Source: Liolophura sinensis
Taxonomy: Eukaryota; Mollusca; Polyplacophora; Chitonida; Chitonidae
Direction of reading: 5' to 3'
DNA length: 64,000 nucleotides
Assembly: GCF_032854445.1 (NCBI RefSeq)
Contig: NC_088296.1
Coordinates: 2,875,246 to 2,939,245, forward strand
This document shows, piece by piece, positions 13,101 through 22,719 of this stretch (the stretch's first letter is position 1; the number at the start of each line of letters is the position of its first letter). A program made the position numbers and the translations under genes. The notes under the pieces were generated by a model. It did no database searches, was not told the DNA's origin, and saw nothing but the letters and a program-made list of their open reading frames with translations.

Positions 13101-13190
13101 CTGACAGGGTAGCATTACTGGTTTCCGGAATGTTTCCATGCATATCGAACAGATGAGATCATCATCCCGCTTCTGCATGCTTTCGGCCAT
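6587..13190 (-). CDS. TRIM-family E3 ubiquitin ligase (RING-B1-B2-CC-SPRY), six coding exons
   Basis: Joining complement exons 12522-13190, 12025-12120, 11103-11333, 10586-10608, 10140-10327 and 6587-7164 gives 1785 nt: 594 codons plus stop, with every junction at GT/AG and in phase. Order: C3HC4 RING (C14, C17, C29, H31, C34, C37, C68, C71), B-box 1 (C111 to H151), B-box 2 (C181, H184, C192, C195, C200, C203, H207, H210), coiled coil (about 224-332), linker, and B30.2/SPRY (404-594). The internal exon sizes 96, 231 and 23 nt are those of vertebrate class C-IV TRIM genes, which makes the model convincing. Known for the family: a cytosolic dimer, the RING recruits a ubiquitin-loaded E2, and the SPRY binds the target, often viral or immune-signalling proteins. 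The exact target here is unknown. The final intron (about 3 kb) holds a SINE and a 42-bp minisatellite. No orthologue symbol can be assigned. Confidence 0.9.
7961..8214 (+). mobile_element. SINE-1, full-length, inside the last TRIM intron
   Basis: tRNA-derived head with A box TGGTTCAGTTGGTTAGCG and B box GAGTTCAAGTCC, a GC-rich body ending CACCATAATGCTTGCC, and tail GTGAAATATTCTTGAGTACG. It reads antisense to the TRIM gene. It is shared with the right duplication (42187), so it predates the duplication. Confidence 0.9.
8480..9850. repeat. 42-bp minisatellite in the last TRIM intron
   Basis: About 32 direct copies of a 42-bp unit (core CTGTGTCTTCTGTGCACA). Because 42 is divisible by 3, long frames stay open on both strands, giving 14-residue repeats with a VGCAQKTQANVRYT core on the minus strand. 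These are judged not to be genes. The right duplication copy holds only about four units before the gap (42705-42873). Confidence 0.9.
10140..10327 (-). CDS. TRIM coding exon 5, linker between coiled coil and SPRY
   Basis: 188 nt, entering with one base to complete the codon and leaving with one base. Acceptor CTTCTGGCAG; donor CAA followed by GTAAGT. It encodes about 62 residues: a charged helix (TDDQLKGVRSELEKHEVSRQ), then a Val/Gln-rich linker. The final split codon (A plus AG) joins the SPRY exon as Lys403. Confidence 0.82.
10586..10608 (-). CDS. TRIM coding exon 4, 23-nt microexon
   Basis: Found by searching between exons 3 and 5 for the 23-nt exon typical of TRIM genes. The reverse complement of 10586-10608 is flanked by acceptor TTTGTTGACAG and donor GTATGT. 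It encodes GSTDFTK plus two bases of a Thr codon completed by the next exon. Without it, exon 3 to exon 5 would run straight into a stop, so length, phase and splice sites all agree. Confidence 0.8.
11103..11333 (-). CDS. TRIM coding exon 3 (231 nt, main coiled coil)
   Basis: 77 codons, phase 0 to 0, residues 256-332. Acceptor TTTCGCAG; donor CAG followed by GTAAGT. The peptide is helical and charged, with repeated hydrophobic positions (ALGALQAWRQHSLDGLK, then MERIVRASKDLLASM). In TRIM proteins this exon builds the long antiparallel dimer coiled coil. The 231-nt length is canonical. Confidence 0.88.
12025..12120 (-). CDS. TRIM coding exon 2 (96 nt, start of coiled coil)
   Basis: 32 codons, phase 0 to 0, residues 224-255. 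Acceptor is a pyrimidine run ending ATTACAG; donor is CAG followed by GTTGGT. The peptide is rich in Leu, Glu and Lys with heptad-like spacing (LSRTNELEKVF, then SGVLRLHRKIQ). A 96-nt exon at exactly this place is the usual TRIM architecture. Confidence 0.85.
12522..13190 (-). CDS. TRIM coding exon 1: RING, B-box 1, B-box 2
   Basis: 223 codons from ATG at 13188-13190 to AAG, followed by donor GTAATG (phase 0). RING C-x2-C-x11-C-x-H-x2-C-x2-C-x30-C-x2-C has the hydrophobic residue I16 at the E2 contact and an unusually long loop between C37 and C68. B-box 1 is C-x2-C-x11-C-x2-C-x4-C-x2-C-x4-H-x8-H. B-box 2 is C-x2-H-x7-C-x2-C-x4-C-x2-C-x3-H-x2-H. All zinc ligands are present. The start is the first ATG after a strong acceptor (exon begins about 13233), leaving about 43 nt of 5'UTR in this exon. 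A degraded copy of its middle lies at 31851-32013. Confidence 0.93.
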
Positions 13191-14044
13191 TATTGGTTGT
13201 TTTTTTGTTGTTTTTTTTTTGGTTTTTATTTTCCTGCAACAAAAACGGTAAATCGCTCAGACAGGCACCTATAAGAATGTTCCTATTTACAAAATCATTA
13301 ACGTTCAAGACAGCACAAAACCTCCATCTGTTCCCGTGTTCCCACAACACACTGAGTACAGTACTTTTGATCGCTATTCTCCAATTCTCGTTTAAGAAGC
13401 ATTAAAGTGTCTATACATGCACGAGGAGAGTATGCAAACCTCGCTTTCCTGAGAAGGAATCCATTCTGTTCAGTTAGAAATTTGGCCATTCTTCCTTTTA
13501 TTGCGCTTTTTGGCAAAAATCTGGTCAGGCTAATTTGGGCAGAGGTGTTTTATAGTAATATTCGATAGATATATAGCTCCAATCCATAATTAGCAAGTCT
13601 GAGTGCAAAAACGAGATTATCGCTATTTAAATGTATATTGTCTAGCCAAGCCTGTTGACTACAGTGTCTATGATGGTAACTTGACCCTATATACTGTATG
13701 ATAATTGGGCCAAACCTCTGGAATATCTCTATCTACAGAAGTTTATACAATATATAACAGATATAATCAACACGACATTACTAATAGTGACACGAGCATT
13801 TCTTACTTATATTAAAACAGTTATAAACCAAGGTCAAATTTTGTATTCCAGCTCCCAGTGTTTTTTTTTTATAAAGCACAGAAGTAAAGACTACAATACA
13901 CCTGCTTATCAATCAAGACGATTAAACCGTAAAATGTTGACTCCGTTCCAATGTGTGAAGTACATGACCGATTAGATACAGCGCTATAACAGGGACAGCC
14001 TGTCATAGCACCGTATCAACTCAAAGCCTGGGTTGGAGATATGT

Positions 14045-14298
14045 TTATTTATTTATTTGATTGGTGTTTTACGACGTGCTCAAGAATATTTCACTTATAC
14101 GACAGCGAACAGCAATATAGTGAGAGGAAACCCACCACCATCCGCAGGTTGCTTCCAGACCTTCCCACGCACGGCCAGGGGGAAGCCGGCATGAGCTGGA
14201 CTTGAACTCACAGCAACCGCATTGGTGAGAAGAAACTGGGTTATTGCGTCGCGCTAGCGCGCAAACCGACTGAGCCACGGAGACACCCCCAACCCCCA
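14045..14298 (-). mobile_element. SINE-1, full-length, with perfect 10-bp target duplication
   Basis: Complete from A/T tail to the tRNA-like head (complement of TCGGTTTGCGCGCTAGCG). GGAGATATGT flanks it at 14035-14044 and 14299-14308. Block B has the single uninterrupted site near 23083. Confidence 0.93.
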
Positions 14299-14577
14299 GG
14301 AGATATGTAACTCATGTACACTGTGGAAGGTCAGTGTCCATTCTATCTGCACACAAACAACTCCAGCTAATATATAAGCCGACCTACATGGAGTATACGG
14401 CTGTCCTGACTGGCTTAGGTGTGTCAAGTTACACACCCCTTTATTGGTAATCAATGGGCGAGGTTGTAGTGTTTGCTGAGTGGCACGTTAATAATCCATG
14501 TAGCCTTTTAGTTCTGTTACATTGAAAACCCTGTCTGCAGTTCAGTGCATACCTTAGGTTTGAGCTCGCCTCCAAGT

Positions 14578-14660
14578 CGGGAGACCTTAGACCTGAGTAG
14601 CGTCATACCAAAGACTTCGAAAATGGTATTTCTTACTCTTCAGCTTGGGATATGAGAACA
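14578..14660 (+). mobile_element. SINE-2-type scrap in block A
   Basis: GCGTCATACCAAAGACTTCG then AAATGGTATTTCTTACTCTT; the equivalent in block B is at 23395-23482. Confidence 0.55.
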
Positions 14661-15202
14661 TGTACATCCTAACCATGATTTTTTTACTGTTAAAATTTTT
14701 ATATTTGGAGCAGAAAGGCGAACGTTGTAAGTAAACACACAGCCTTCCATACATGTCGGTTGCTCTGGTTATCTACATGTATGTAGGCCCAACCCCAGAC
14801 AACACGTCAGTGGCGAGCAACGACCTTCAGCAAAACCCTACATAATGCTTCTCAAGTTCAAAGCTTCAGAAAAATACATTAATAACGTACTATCGCCCTG
14901 TTTATATTGTGAAAAGATCGACATAATTGGACAGTGTGAACTTGCCCCTAATTCAATTAGTCGTTTTTCTTGAGAAGAAAATATTCCAACTGTTTATAGA
15001 CAGTGTCAGAGTTTCACACACAGATCGAGAGTAGAGTCTATACAGAGACACACACCCTTAATCGTACGTCGACTTCGTGAGGATGAGCAGACCATTTACA
15101 TTCTGTATGAGAGCTGGTCACACGATCAAGTAAAGACAACTCCCTCGCCTGATAGAAATATCCCGACATAACAACAGGCCTACCCCACCTTACAAGACTT
15201 AC

Positions 15203-15305
15203 CTGTCGCCACTATTCCCACCGTGTTTTACTACTTGATAAAACCGCGCAGATTGAAACAGAAACTACTTGGTTCCGAGAAATAGGTCATCCGAGCAGGG
15301 GAGTT
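15203..15305 (-). other. Predicted 5' non-coding exon of the TRIM gene
   Basis: The strand complementary to 15197-15210 reads CGACAG then GTAAGT, a consensus donor. The coding exon 1 acceptor (pyrimidine run plus TTGCAG, exon from about 13233) is the matching partner, so a roughly 2-kb 5'UTR intron is inferred. The same donor and exon are recognisable in decayed copies near 23995-24060 and 29338-29410. The transcription start is inferred from the TATA-like box and is not certain. Confidence 0.55.
15255..15266 (+). promoter_or_regulatory. ISRE / IRF-binding element in the TRIM 5' exon
   Basis: GAAACAGAAACT is a perfect match to the interferon-stimulated response element core GAAANNGAAACT, which binds IRF-family factors. 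It lies about 65 nt downstream of the TATA-like box, inside the predicted 5' exon. The decayed copies show broken versions (GAAATAGAAAAT in B, TAAATAGAAAAT in C). Molluscs have IRF genes, so regulation by IRF is plausible but inferred. Confidence 0.5.
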
Positions 15306-15329
15306 AAATCCCTCAGTATGCTTGTACAC

Positions 15330-15336
15330 ATTTATA
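15330..15336 (-). promoter_or_regulatory. TATA-like box of the TRIM gene
   Basis: TATAAAT on the minus strand, 25-30 nt upstream of the inferred start of the 5' exon. An equivalent TATAAAT is present in block C (about 29472) and an AT-rich version in block B (about 24115), so it lies in a recognisable shared promoter segment. Promoter activity is inferred. Confidence 0.45.
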
Positions 15337-16194
15337 CTACATGACATCTCCACAATTGTAGCACAGTTCCCTCAACAACTCAAGAATGTGCACATAATCT
15401 TTAAAATGATGGCCATTGCAATGGCCGTTATTTACATAGTACGGCTTGGCAAGCTTGTCGTAAAGGGCGCCTTACCTGGAGCTCTACAGTGAGGGCTCGG
15501 TGAAATATACACTCACATCTCCTATATTTGTGTGAGGGACCATAGAGAAATAAGCCTACCTATTTGCCCTGGGTTGCGACCCTTACTTGAAGAGAACGGT
15601 CTTGCGAGATTTTCAAGCCCAACACTTCACTTCGGCTCTTCTTTAGAGACTGAAAATCGGGTTGGCCCAGTTTGGCTAACTGGTTGGAGCAGATATGCTC
15701 CGAACTAAAATCACAAGGGTGTGTAAATGTCAAGCGATACGCAACATAAAAAAGACGATGATACTTATCGCCATTTGATAACCCCTCTTTTCCTCAGTCG
15801 ATCTCTACACCGCCAAAGTAGATCTGTACAAACCTAATATGCTTTGCCTGTATTAAGACAATAAAACGTTAAAATTACGACGAAGCGTATATGACCTCCT
15901 CTATGGACTGTCTTGTCTTTATAAAAGAGAAACAGGTCATTACCTCGAAAGAAACAATTCAAAAAGCACGTCACCTTATCTCTTCCGCGAACGGTGTCCT
16001 GAAAACCTCATTCGCCAGTGTGGAGAGTATCAACATGTGTTGACACTCAAATATCACTGACTTGCCGATGATTGGTGACGGTAAACCTAAAACAATATCT
16101 GTGAAAGAATTAACTAACTTGTCAATAAATCTACGTCGGCATCTGACTGTACACTCAGTCAAGGCATCTCTGGACTGAGTTTTTATAACATCTC

Positions 16195-16447
16195 GGGGCC
16201 GAGGAGGTTAGTGTGTCAGCGCGATGCCTTTTCCCAGGGGAATCTCACCAACGCGGTCGCTGTGAGTACAAATCCAGCCTAGGCTCTCTTCCTTTCGGCT
16301 CATACGTGAGAGGGTCTGACTGCAACCTGCGGATGGTCGTGGTGTCCCCCGTGATCTGCCCAGTTTCCTCCCACCATAATGCTGGCGGTCGTCATATAAG
16401 TGAAATATTCTTGTGTCCGGAGTAAAACACCAATCAAATAAATAAAT
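16195..16447 (+). mobile_element. SINE-1 copy
   Basis: Diverged head GGGGCCGAGGAGGTTAGTGT, body, tail CTTGTGTCCGGAGTAAAACA and AAATAAATAAATG. Confidence 0.85.
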
Positions 16448-16582
16448 GAATTCATTAAACATCTCCAGCGCAATTATCAAAAGCTTTACCTAGAGCAATA
16501 ACATTGTTTTGCTGCAGGACGTCCTAAATCTTTAGTTGTCAGCACTGAAAATGCTGACCAATTCTCCACATTATGATCTTGG

Positions 16583-17940
16583 GCTTGTTTAATCATGATA
16601 TTTGGATTAGTGGTAAGTTTTCCACCCTCATGAAGGGAGGAGTGTATTATCCTGGTTCTAAAACCGGGTAAGGGTCATAATGAACAGTCTAATTAACGTC
16701 CCATAGCTCTTATCAGCGTGGTTAAGCGTATGGAACGAATAATAAATGATAGACTTCTTTGGTATTTAGAAACCAACACTTTACTATCTAATATTAAATG
16801 TGGTTTTCCTCAAAGTCGATCTAAAATTTGTCGAATTGAAACTTTTATTCGTAATGATAAAAAAAATAATGAACAAAACGTGTCACTATTTTTCGACCTT
16901 GAAAACGTCACCGAACTACGACGCCGCATGGAAATAAGGTGTTTTAAAAGGCCTCTCAGATATGGGACTTATCGCTTATGATTATTTATCAGAGCTTTCA
17001 TCTTATCGTCAGCTATCGTCAGTTTAGGTTTTTTGATGAGCAAAAATTACCGTATTCCAGGGTAGCATACTGTCACCAACACTGTTTAGCTTCAAACTTA
17101 ATAGCTTGTGAAAAACTTAAACATATGGTACAGAAGGTTCTTTATATGTACAGTTGATGATTTCCGTATATGCTACCGTTCTAAAATATGAATAACATCG
17201 GCAAGACTGCTGCAGTTTTCTCTCAATAACACCAAGAAATGGGCAGTTGAACATGATTTTAGATTTTCTACATCTAAAACCATCGATATGCATTTTTATT
17301 GTAAACGGATCTTCATTTCCACTTCAAGATTTTAGGGTAAACAAGTTAAAATTGAGATCTGAAAACAGATTTTCAGGAGTCATAGATGATAGCAAATTCC
17401 TCATTTCCCTCCATGTTAAAATGCTTAAAGCTAAATGAAAAAATCTATGCGTCGAAACAGACATTTGTATGCCAGCCGTCATCCAAGATGGACACTCGAG
17501 GTCAACAATCGTAAGGCCAATTCCCAAAACGACGTATAAGTAAGGATCTGAACATAATTAAGGTCGTATATAGCAAAGTCTAGTCTTGACTTATGTACTG
17601 AGCGGTCAGTTTTATTAAATTTACATCGATCTTTTGTGAGGCCTAAATTGACCTTGGTTCCATCATTTACGATTCCGCCAGGAAATCGTATCTAAAAATG
17701 TGCGATCCTGTCCATGACCAGGGTTTGAGGCTCAGCCTTGGTGCCTTTAGAACCTCACCCGTAGAGAGTTTATACGTTGCGGCTAACCAATCTTTAGTAT
17801 ACAGTAGGTGTGTACAGTATACAGTCCATGAGCTACAAAGCTTACAGTACATCCAAGAAGCCTTGCCTACGACTGCAATGTGTAAATATATGCAGATAGA
17901 TGATTTGATACTCGTGTGCAGTAATTTATTTAGAAGGTAA
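16583..17940 (+). mobile_element. Jockey-like LINE relic (reverse transcriptase and post-RT region)
   Basis: Plus-strand frames in order read NHDIWISGKF, IILVLKPGKGHN, RPIALISVVKRMERIINDRL, CGFPQSRSK, SLFFDLEN, GSILSPTLFSFKLNSL, TVDDFRICYRSK (the Y/F-x-D-D catalytic box), NNTKKWAVEHDFRFSTSK and then CDPVHDQGLRLSLGAFRTSP. That order is diagnostic of Jockey-clade non-LTR retrotransposons. Several stops and frame changes, such as the TAA before RPIAL, show it is long dead. No ORF1, endonuclease or poly-A end was recognised. Confidence 0.85.
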
Positions 17941-18205
17941 CGTCAAATAAGAGGATATAGTTCGTGTGTCTTTTCAGGAATTTCCTTCTCAGCTTTTTCC
18001 AAAACCTAAATAAATATCTGATCCAGGTAAACATAGGAAATCACATACAAATCCTCTTATAATTCAGTTTTTGAGGGACAGCTAATTCTAGACCAGTAAC
18101 GTCTAATATATAACAGTTAACATCACTGCAGTGTTGTATTTTTATGCTTCCAAAAGTTTGCAAAACCTATTGTTATTAGCGCTTCAAGCCATACAATCTT
18201 GATGT

Positions 18206-18328
18206 ACTTATTTATTTATTTGATTGGTGTTTTACGCCGTACTCAAGAATATTTCATTTATACGACGCCTGCCCGCTTTATGGTGGACGCAAACGGTCAA
18301 GCCCGGGAAACCCACGACCATCCGCAGA
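18206..18328 (-). mobile_element. SINE-1, 5'-truncated
   Basis: Complement of the tail and half the body, to CGACCATCCGCAG. Block C has the site without it near 30900, so it inserted after the A/C duplication. Confidence 0.85.
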
Positions 18329-18644
18329 CATACAGGCTTGAATCCCTAGGCTTCAACCTCTATTATATCTGGTCGAATTATTATTATTCCCGACAGTTAT
18401 GTGATACATTTTATGAGAAAACGACCAATGGTACATTCCTGAAACTTTAGAATGTTTTAGGAAAGTATCTGAAGTTGTGCTTTTTGACATTTGGTGACAT
18501 TTGGTCGACTGACTTAGCGGCCATATTGGATTTCTTTTAAACTAAACAAATCTTCCTCTCCAGAACCACTGATTCGATAGAGCTGAAAATTAAACTGCAT
18601 TTCCACAAAGCCTAGGCACATTCAGGGTGATAACGGAAACTTTC

Positions 18645-19310
18645 TCGTTTGACAATTGTACAAGCTCGCTGTTGGGTGAAAATGTCTTGTGACAGAAAAC
18701 CAGAGAGAACGTGAAATGAATCAGACGTTCAGGAAACCCACAAAGAGCTCAAAATGTAGTAGATGTACTTAGAAAAAACCCATAGTGAAGACAAAACACA
18801 TCCGACATACATGTACAAAAAACCCAAAAGGGAATACAAGATGAATACTATTGTTTGTTAGACATGTATCGTTTGACAATTGTACAAGCTCGCTATTGGG
18901 TAAATATGTCATGTGACGCAAATCCACAGGGAACGAAATATGCATCAGACGTACACATAGCACATCAAGAGATCAACATTTATTATTTATTTATTTGATT
19001 GGTCTTTATATTTTATAAGATTTCACTTATAAGACAGCGGCAAGCATTATGATGGCAGGAAACCCATGACCATCCGCAGGTTGTTGCCAGACCATCATGC
19101 TTATGGCCGGAGAGGAAGTCAACATGAGCTGGACAGCTACTGCGTTCGTGAGAGGCTCCTAGCGCGCTAACCAACTGAGCCACGGAGGCTCTCAAAATGT
19201 ATTAGAAGTATGTACAACAAACCCATAGTGAACACAAACACACATCAGACATACATGTACAAGAAACCCAAAGGGAATACAAAATGAATACTATTGTTTG
19301 TTAGACAGGT
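18645..19310. repeat. About 225-bp tandem duplication interrupted by a SINE
   Basis: GACAATTGTACAAGCTCGCT occurs at about 18651 and 18877, and the following CATAGTGAA...CATACATGTACA segment at about 18781 and 19222. The second unit is split by the SINE-1 copy at 18980-19192. Confidence 0.75.
18980..19192 (-). mobile_element. SINE-1 copy
   Basis: From TTATTTATTTGATTGG to GCGCGCTAACCAACTGAGCC. Inserted in the second unit of a local tandem duplication. Confidence 0.88.
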
Positions 19311-19400
19311 TTAGATGTCATTTTAGAAAGTGGATTAAGTAACAGTATTATGGTTAATAGGGACTACACTTTCTGAATATTCTATTTTTGTGGACGGCCT

Positions 19401-19497
19401 ATTGGTCGAGTGGTCTAGACGGTGAACAGGTGTTGCTGGCCATTTGGTGCATGACTCTGAAGACACAGGTCCGAAACCCACAGTGGCCTCAGCCAAC
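19401..19497 (+). other. tRNA-like sequence (class II, Ser/Leu type), pseudogene or SINE head
   Basis: A-box TGGTCGAGTGGTCTAGAC, long variable-arm-like centre, B-box GGTCCGAAACC and GGCC at both ends. Stems are imperfect, so a working tRNA is unlikely. Confidence 0.4.
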
Positions 19498-19499
19498 TT

Positions 19500-20160
19500 T
19501 TAGCACTAGAATCTAGGTACATCAAGGTGCATCTCAGCTACTTTAAAAGTGTAATAAGAAGATATCAAATTAAGACATTTTACTTCAAACAAAATGGTGA
19601 CAACAGAATTAAAAATATGTTAACTCAACATATTTATTTCTATAAAGCAACAGCAACCAGCATTATGGCAGAAGGACACCAGGCTATACTTACTTGCCAT
19701 TTTCTATGCTAATATTGACCAGTCAGAAAGCATGAATATACTAGCCCATAATTATTCCAAGATGGCTGACCCTAACAATGTGCATTTTCTAAGCTGTGGG
19801 AAAACAACTCAATTATACATGGATTGGTGCTTGGTGGTGCAGAATTTGTAAAAGTGAACACAGTGCGTTAAATCTGGTACGTGCACCTTGTCTACAGCAT
19901 ATGCCGGTTATATCTCAGATACACCTGTATATATACCTACCATATACCTATGTTATACCTCAGGTACACCTCAAACATCCCGTTTTCTTACCTAAGCTAA
20001 CTGAGGTGTACTTTAGGTTTACTTTAGATATTAATTTGCACAATTGGCAGTACTTCAAATACACCTGCAGTATATCTCATATACACCTCAAGTATATCGC
20101 AGCTTCACCTCAGATCACATGTGTATACCTGTGATGTACCTCTATTATACCTCCACAATG
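19500..20160. repeat. Unclassified dispersed repeat rich in TACACCT (second locus)
   Basis: Diverged homologue of 3740-4640 in the same orientation. It is preceded by a tRNA-like sequence at 19401-19497, which could be its head if the element is a long SINE. Confidence 0.6.
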
Positions 20161-20250
20161 CCACCATAATGCTGGCCACTGCCATATTAATAAGTGAAAT
20201 ATTGTTGAGTGTGACGCAAATCAGTAATCAAATTAAATAATTAACAAGTA
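20160..20250 (+). mobile_element. SINE-1 3' fragment
   Basis: GCCACCATAATGCTGGCCAC followed by GTGAAATATTGTTGAGTG and an A/T tail. Confidence 0.7.
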
Positions 20251-20299
20251 TATCTCCTGTAGACCTTATTAGAGGAAGTACCATTATACATTGCAATCT

Positions 20300-20803
20300 T
20301 CAGATTTCAATTAACTCAGGCCAAGTATAAATATTAAACACCAAATAATACCAAGCCAATCTTGTTAAAGTGCCAAAACAGTGTATGTTAATTTCTAGAC
20401 AACAGCAAGAATGAAAATGGGTCATTTTTATTTGTTTGTAAACTTTTTGGAGGGTATTTGTTTGACAACTGACGGTGCTCATTGAACACTGTACTGTGTA
20501 CATGTCTAAAATGGTCAATATACATTCTACAAAGCAGTCCTTCGGAAAAAAAGGAGAATATAGTAAAACAAAGTGTGAATCTTGTTAACTGAAACTGGTA
20601 ATGTATAATGATCATGTAGCACCAAGTTAATAAAAATTGTACATAACCCAACACACTTCCCATGTCTCCTTTTTCAGTTCTATTCGAATTATCAACATAA
20701 TAGAAGTTTTCTAAAAATGAAAGAAATATTTAAAAACTGAAGGCTATATACATACCTGCACCTGACGTGCCTTTTTCGAATATTTTCTTCTTGGCTTTTT
20801 ATA
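20300..20803 (-). CDS. Candidate two-exon gene end (unrecognised protein)
   Basis: A 48-nt minus-strand exon (20756-20803) is bounded by acceptor TTTAGTGCAG and donor GTATGT. It encodes a very basic YKKPRRKYSKKARQVQ peptide that looks like a nuclear-localisation signal. A second acceptor (pyrimidine run ending CCGAAG, exon from about 20543) continues in the same phase for about 80 codons to TGA at 20300-20302. The peptide matches nothing I recognise. Open length and splice sites are only modestly better than chance, and no upstream exon was found. Confidence 0.25.
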
Positions 20804-20902
20804 CTGCACTAAACACAAAGAAATAGTTGACAAAAATTCAACTTAAATTCCAACTACATGCATTTGAACGGGAAATCAAAATTCCAGGATGGTACCAGTA
20901 AT

Positions 20903-20976
20903 GATTTCTTTATTTATTCGATTGGTGTTTAATGCCGTACTCAAGAATATTTCAGCGGTCAGCATTTTGGTGGGAG
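20903..20976 (-). mobile_element. SINE-1 3' fragment
   Basis: Complement of tail: TTTATTCGATTGGTGTTTAA, GTACTCAAGAATATTTCAGC, then GCATTTTGGTGGGAGC. Confidence 0.75.
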
Positions 20977-21782
20977 CAAGGAGATATTGAGGATCTTGTG
21001 CAAATACATTTCAATACAAGCAATATATTTGATTGACAGGAAAAAGACAACTCACAAGCCATGAGGTATCATATTTCAATTTTGACGAGCACCTGCATGT
21101 ATGTTGTTGCAACTGTTCATCTACACACTTCTGAACTATTTTACCCATCAGGGATATTAGTTCTGGGTGATGTATAACCTTCACCAGTGGCCAAAATCAT
21201 GATATTTCATTTCTGTCCACGTAACAAAACAGGTATATGCATGGAAGCTGTCTATATTTATCTAAACCTATAAATCTGTAATAGAGCATTACTGTTAATA
21301 GCTAAAACATAATCTCAACCTCCATTTTGTGAATTTTGGCTCTATATCTGTAAGGCATAAAAACATATCATGTACATAAAGGACTCGTATTGATCCATAT
21401 TATGACACATTATGGTACATACAGTATGTGTGTCATATTATTTTACCTCATTCTGCAAATGAAGAAAACAAACAAACAGAAACCGTGTTAATACACATGG
21501 ATGTAGATCTATGTACCCGTATTCTAATCAATACTTCGCACCCGTACAAAACAACCACCAATATTATTAACATATGTACTATAAACAACAGCTTTTAAAC
21601 CACAGAAATAATACGTAAAGACAATAATAATTAGTATCAGCTTTAATATTCTCAACTCGTACACAATAGCATATATTCGTCTTCCTTTCTCGACTCATTT
21701 TAATTTTATAACCTTTTTGAGTATCAATAATATACCTCACCATACTCTGTGGATTGATATTGTAACAAGCAAAAAAGTCCCA

Positions 21783-21951
21783 GTCATTCGTCATTCGTGT
21801 TTAAATGATCATGTAATATCTGTAACAACCTCAGAGCTTCACTTGTTCCGTTACTCAGTTTCCTCCAGTACAGGCTTCCGCCAGTCAATATAATTTTGTA
21901 CACAGTGGTATGAGGTAATCCCCAAAAGTCTTCAAATATGAAGTATCCATC
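21783..21951 (-). CDS. Candidate terminal exon of an unrecognised gene
   Basis: Minus-strand acceptor TTTTCTGCTTTGTCAG, then an open frame of 56 codons after the split codon (DGYFIFEDFWGLPHTTVYK, later SLYWRKLSNGTSEALRLLQ) ending at TGA. A decayed homologue lies at 31740-31850, right beside the TRIM exon 1 fragment. No protein family is recognised and no upstream exons were found, so it may be chance. Confidence 0.3.
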
Positions 21952-22719
21952 ACTGACAAAGCAGAAAAGATATGTTCTTTTATAAAGCTAATTTTTTTTA
22001 ATTTGGTTCACCTATATAATTCCTTTTTTTCTGTCATAAAACCACCCTTTAAATGATGATAAAGTACTGCGGTGGTGTTTGATTACACAGTATCCCTTTC
22101 TTCAAGAAAACACTTGATTCATGTGATGTACATTTGTAGGCCGAGGGGTTCAGTTACTTTATAACATTTTCCAACTCATGTATCTCCTACAAACGACATG
22201 CATTCGTTGTGCCAGCTTTTGAGAGTGACTAATCTCCCAAAACTTGGTATTACCTTGATGTAAAATCCTCAGCCTGCACATTAACCAAATATTTTTATGT
22301 CTGAGTATTGTGTGTTATTGAACGATTCTGATATTTGATGAGATTTATTATTGCTTCTATGTGACACACGGAGGGTAATGGCCCAAAGTGGTTGTCTGTT
22401 TGATTTCTGTCACTTAAGGGCCACTGGCCTATATCATAAAATAATATATGTATATAAATAAAACATTTCTGTTTCATTTAGGATGTTTTCATTACCATAT
22501 CGAAAGCCATTAAGCGGCTCGTGTTTTTAACTTATAGCCACGATATTCCGATATGCGGCGTTTGACTGCACTAAGGTAATAAAATACTTCAGTTGGAAAA
22601 AAGGAAATGAACGTTCGTGAATTGAACAAGAAAAAGTGTGTTAGATGGTGTAAGGAAAGGTGGAACTGGATGAATGGTCGACAGTGGAAAAATATGATTT
22701 TTTTCTGATGAAAGTCAAG

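Larger units (their letters stand above)
13830..18600. repeat. Block A: TRIM promoter and upstream region, parent of decayed copies
   Basis: Contains the 5' exon and promoter (15.2-15.35 kb), the LINE relic and several SINEs. Shared marker strings with B, B2, C and D include GCCGACCTACATG, AAGAATGTGCACATA, TTTTCAAGCCCAACA and CTAAAACCATCGATATG. No other gene is recognised in it. Confidence 0.8.

Noticed and set aside
13298-13516. 72-codon minus frame just upstream of TRIM exon 1
   Set aside because: Falls in the predicted 5'UTR intron, has no recognisable domain, and includes the exon 1 leader region only by chance.
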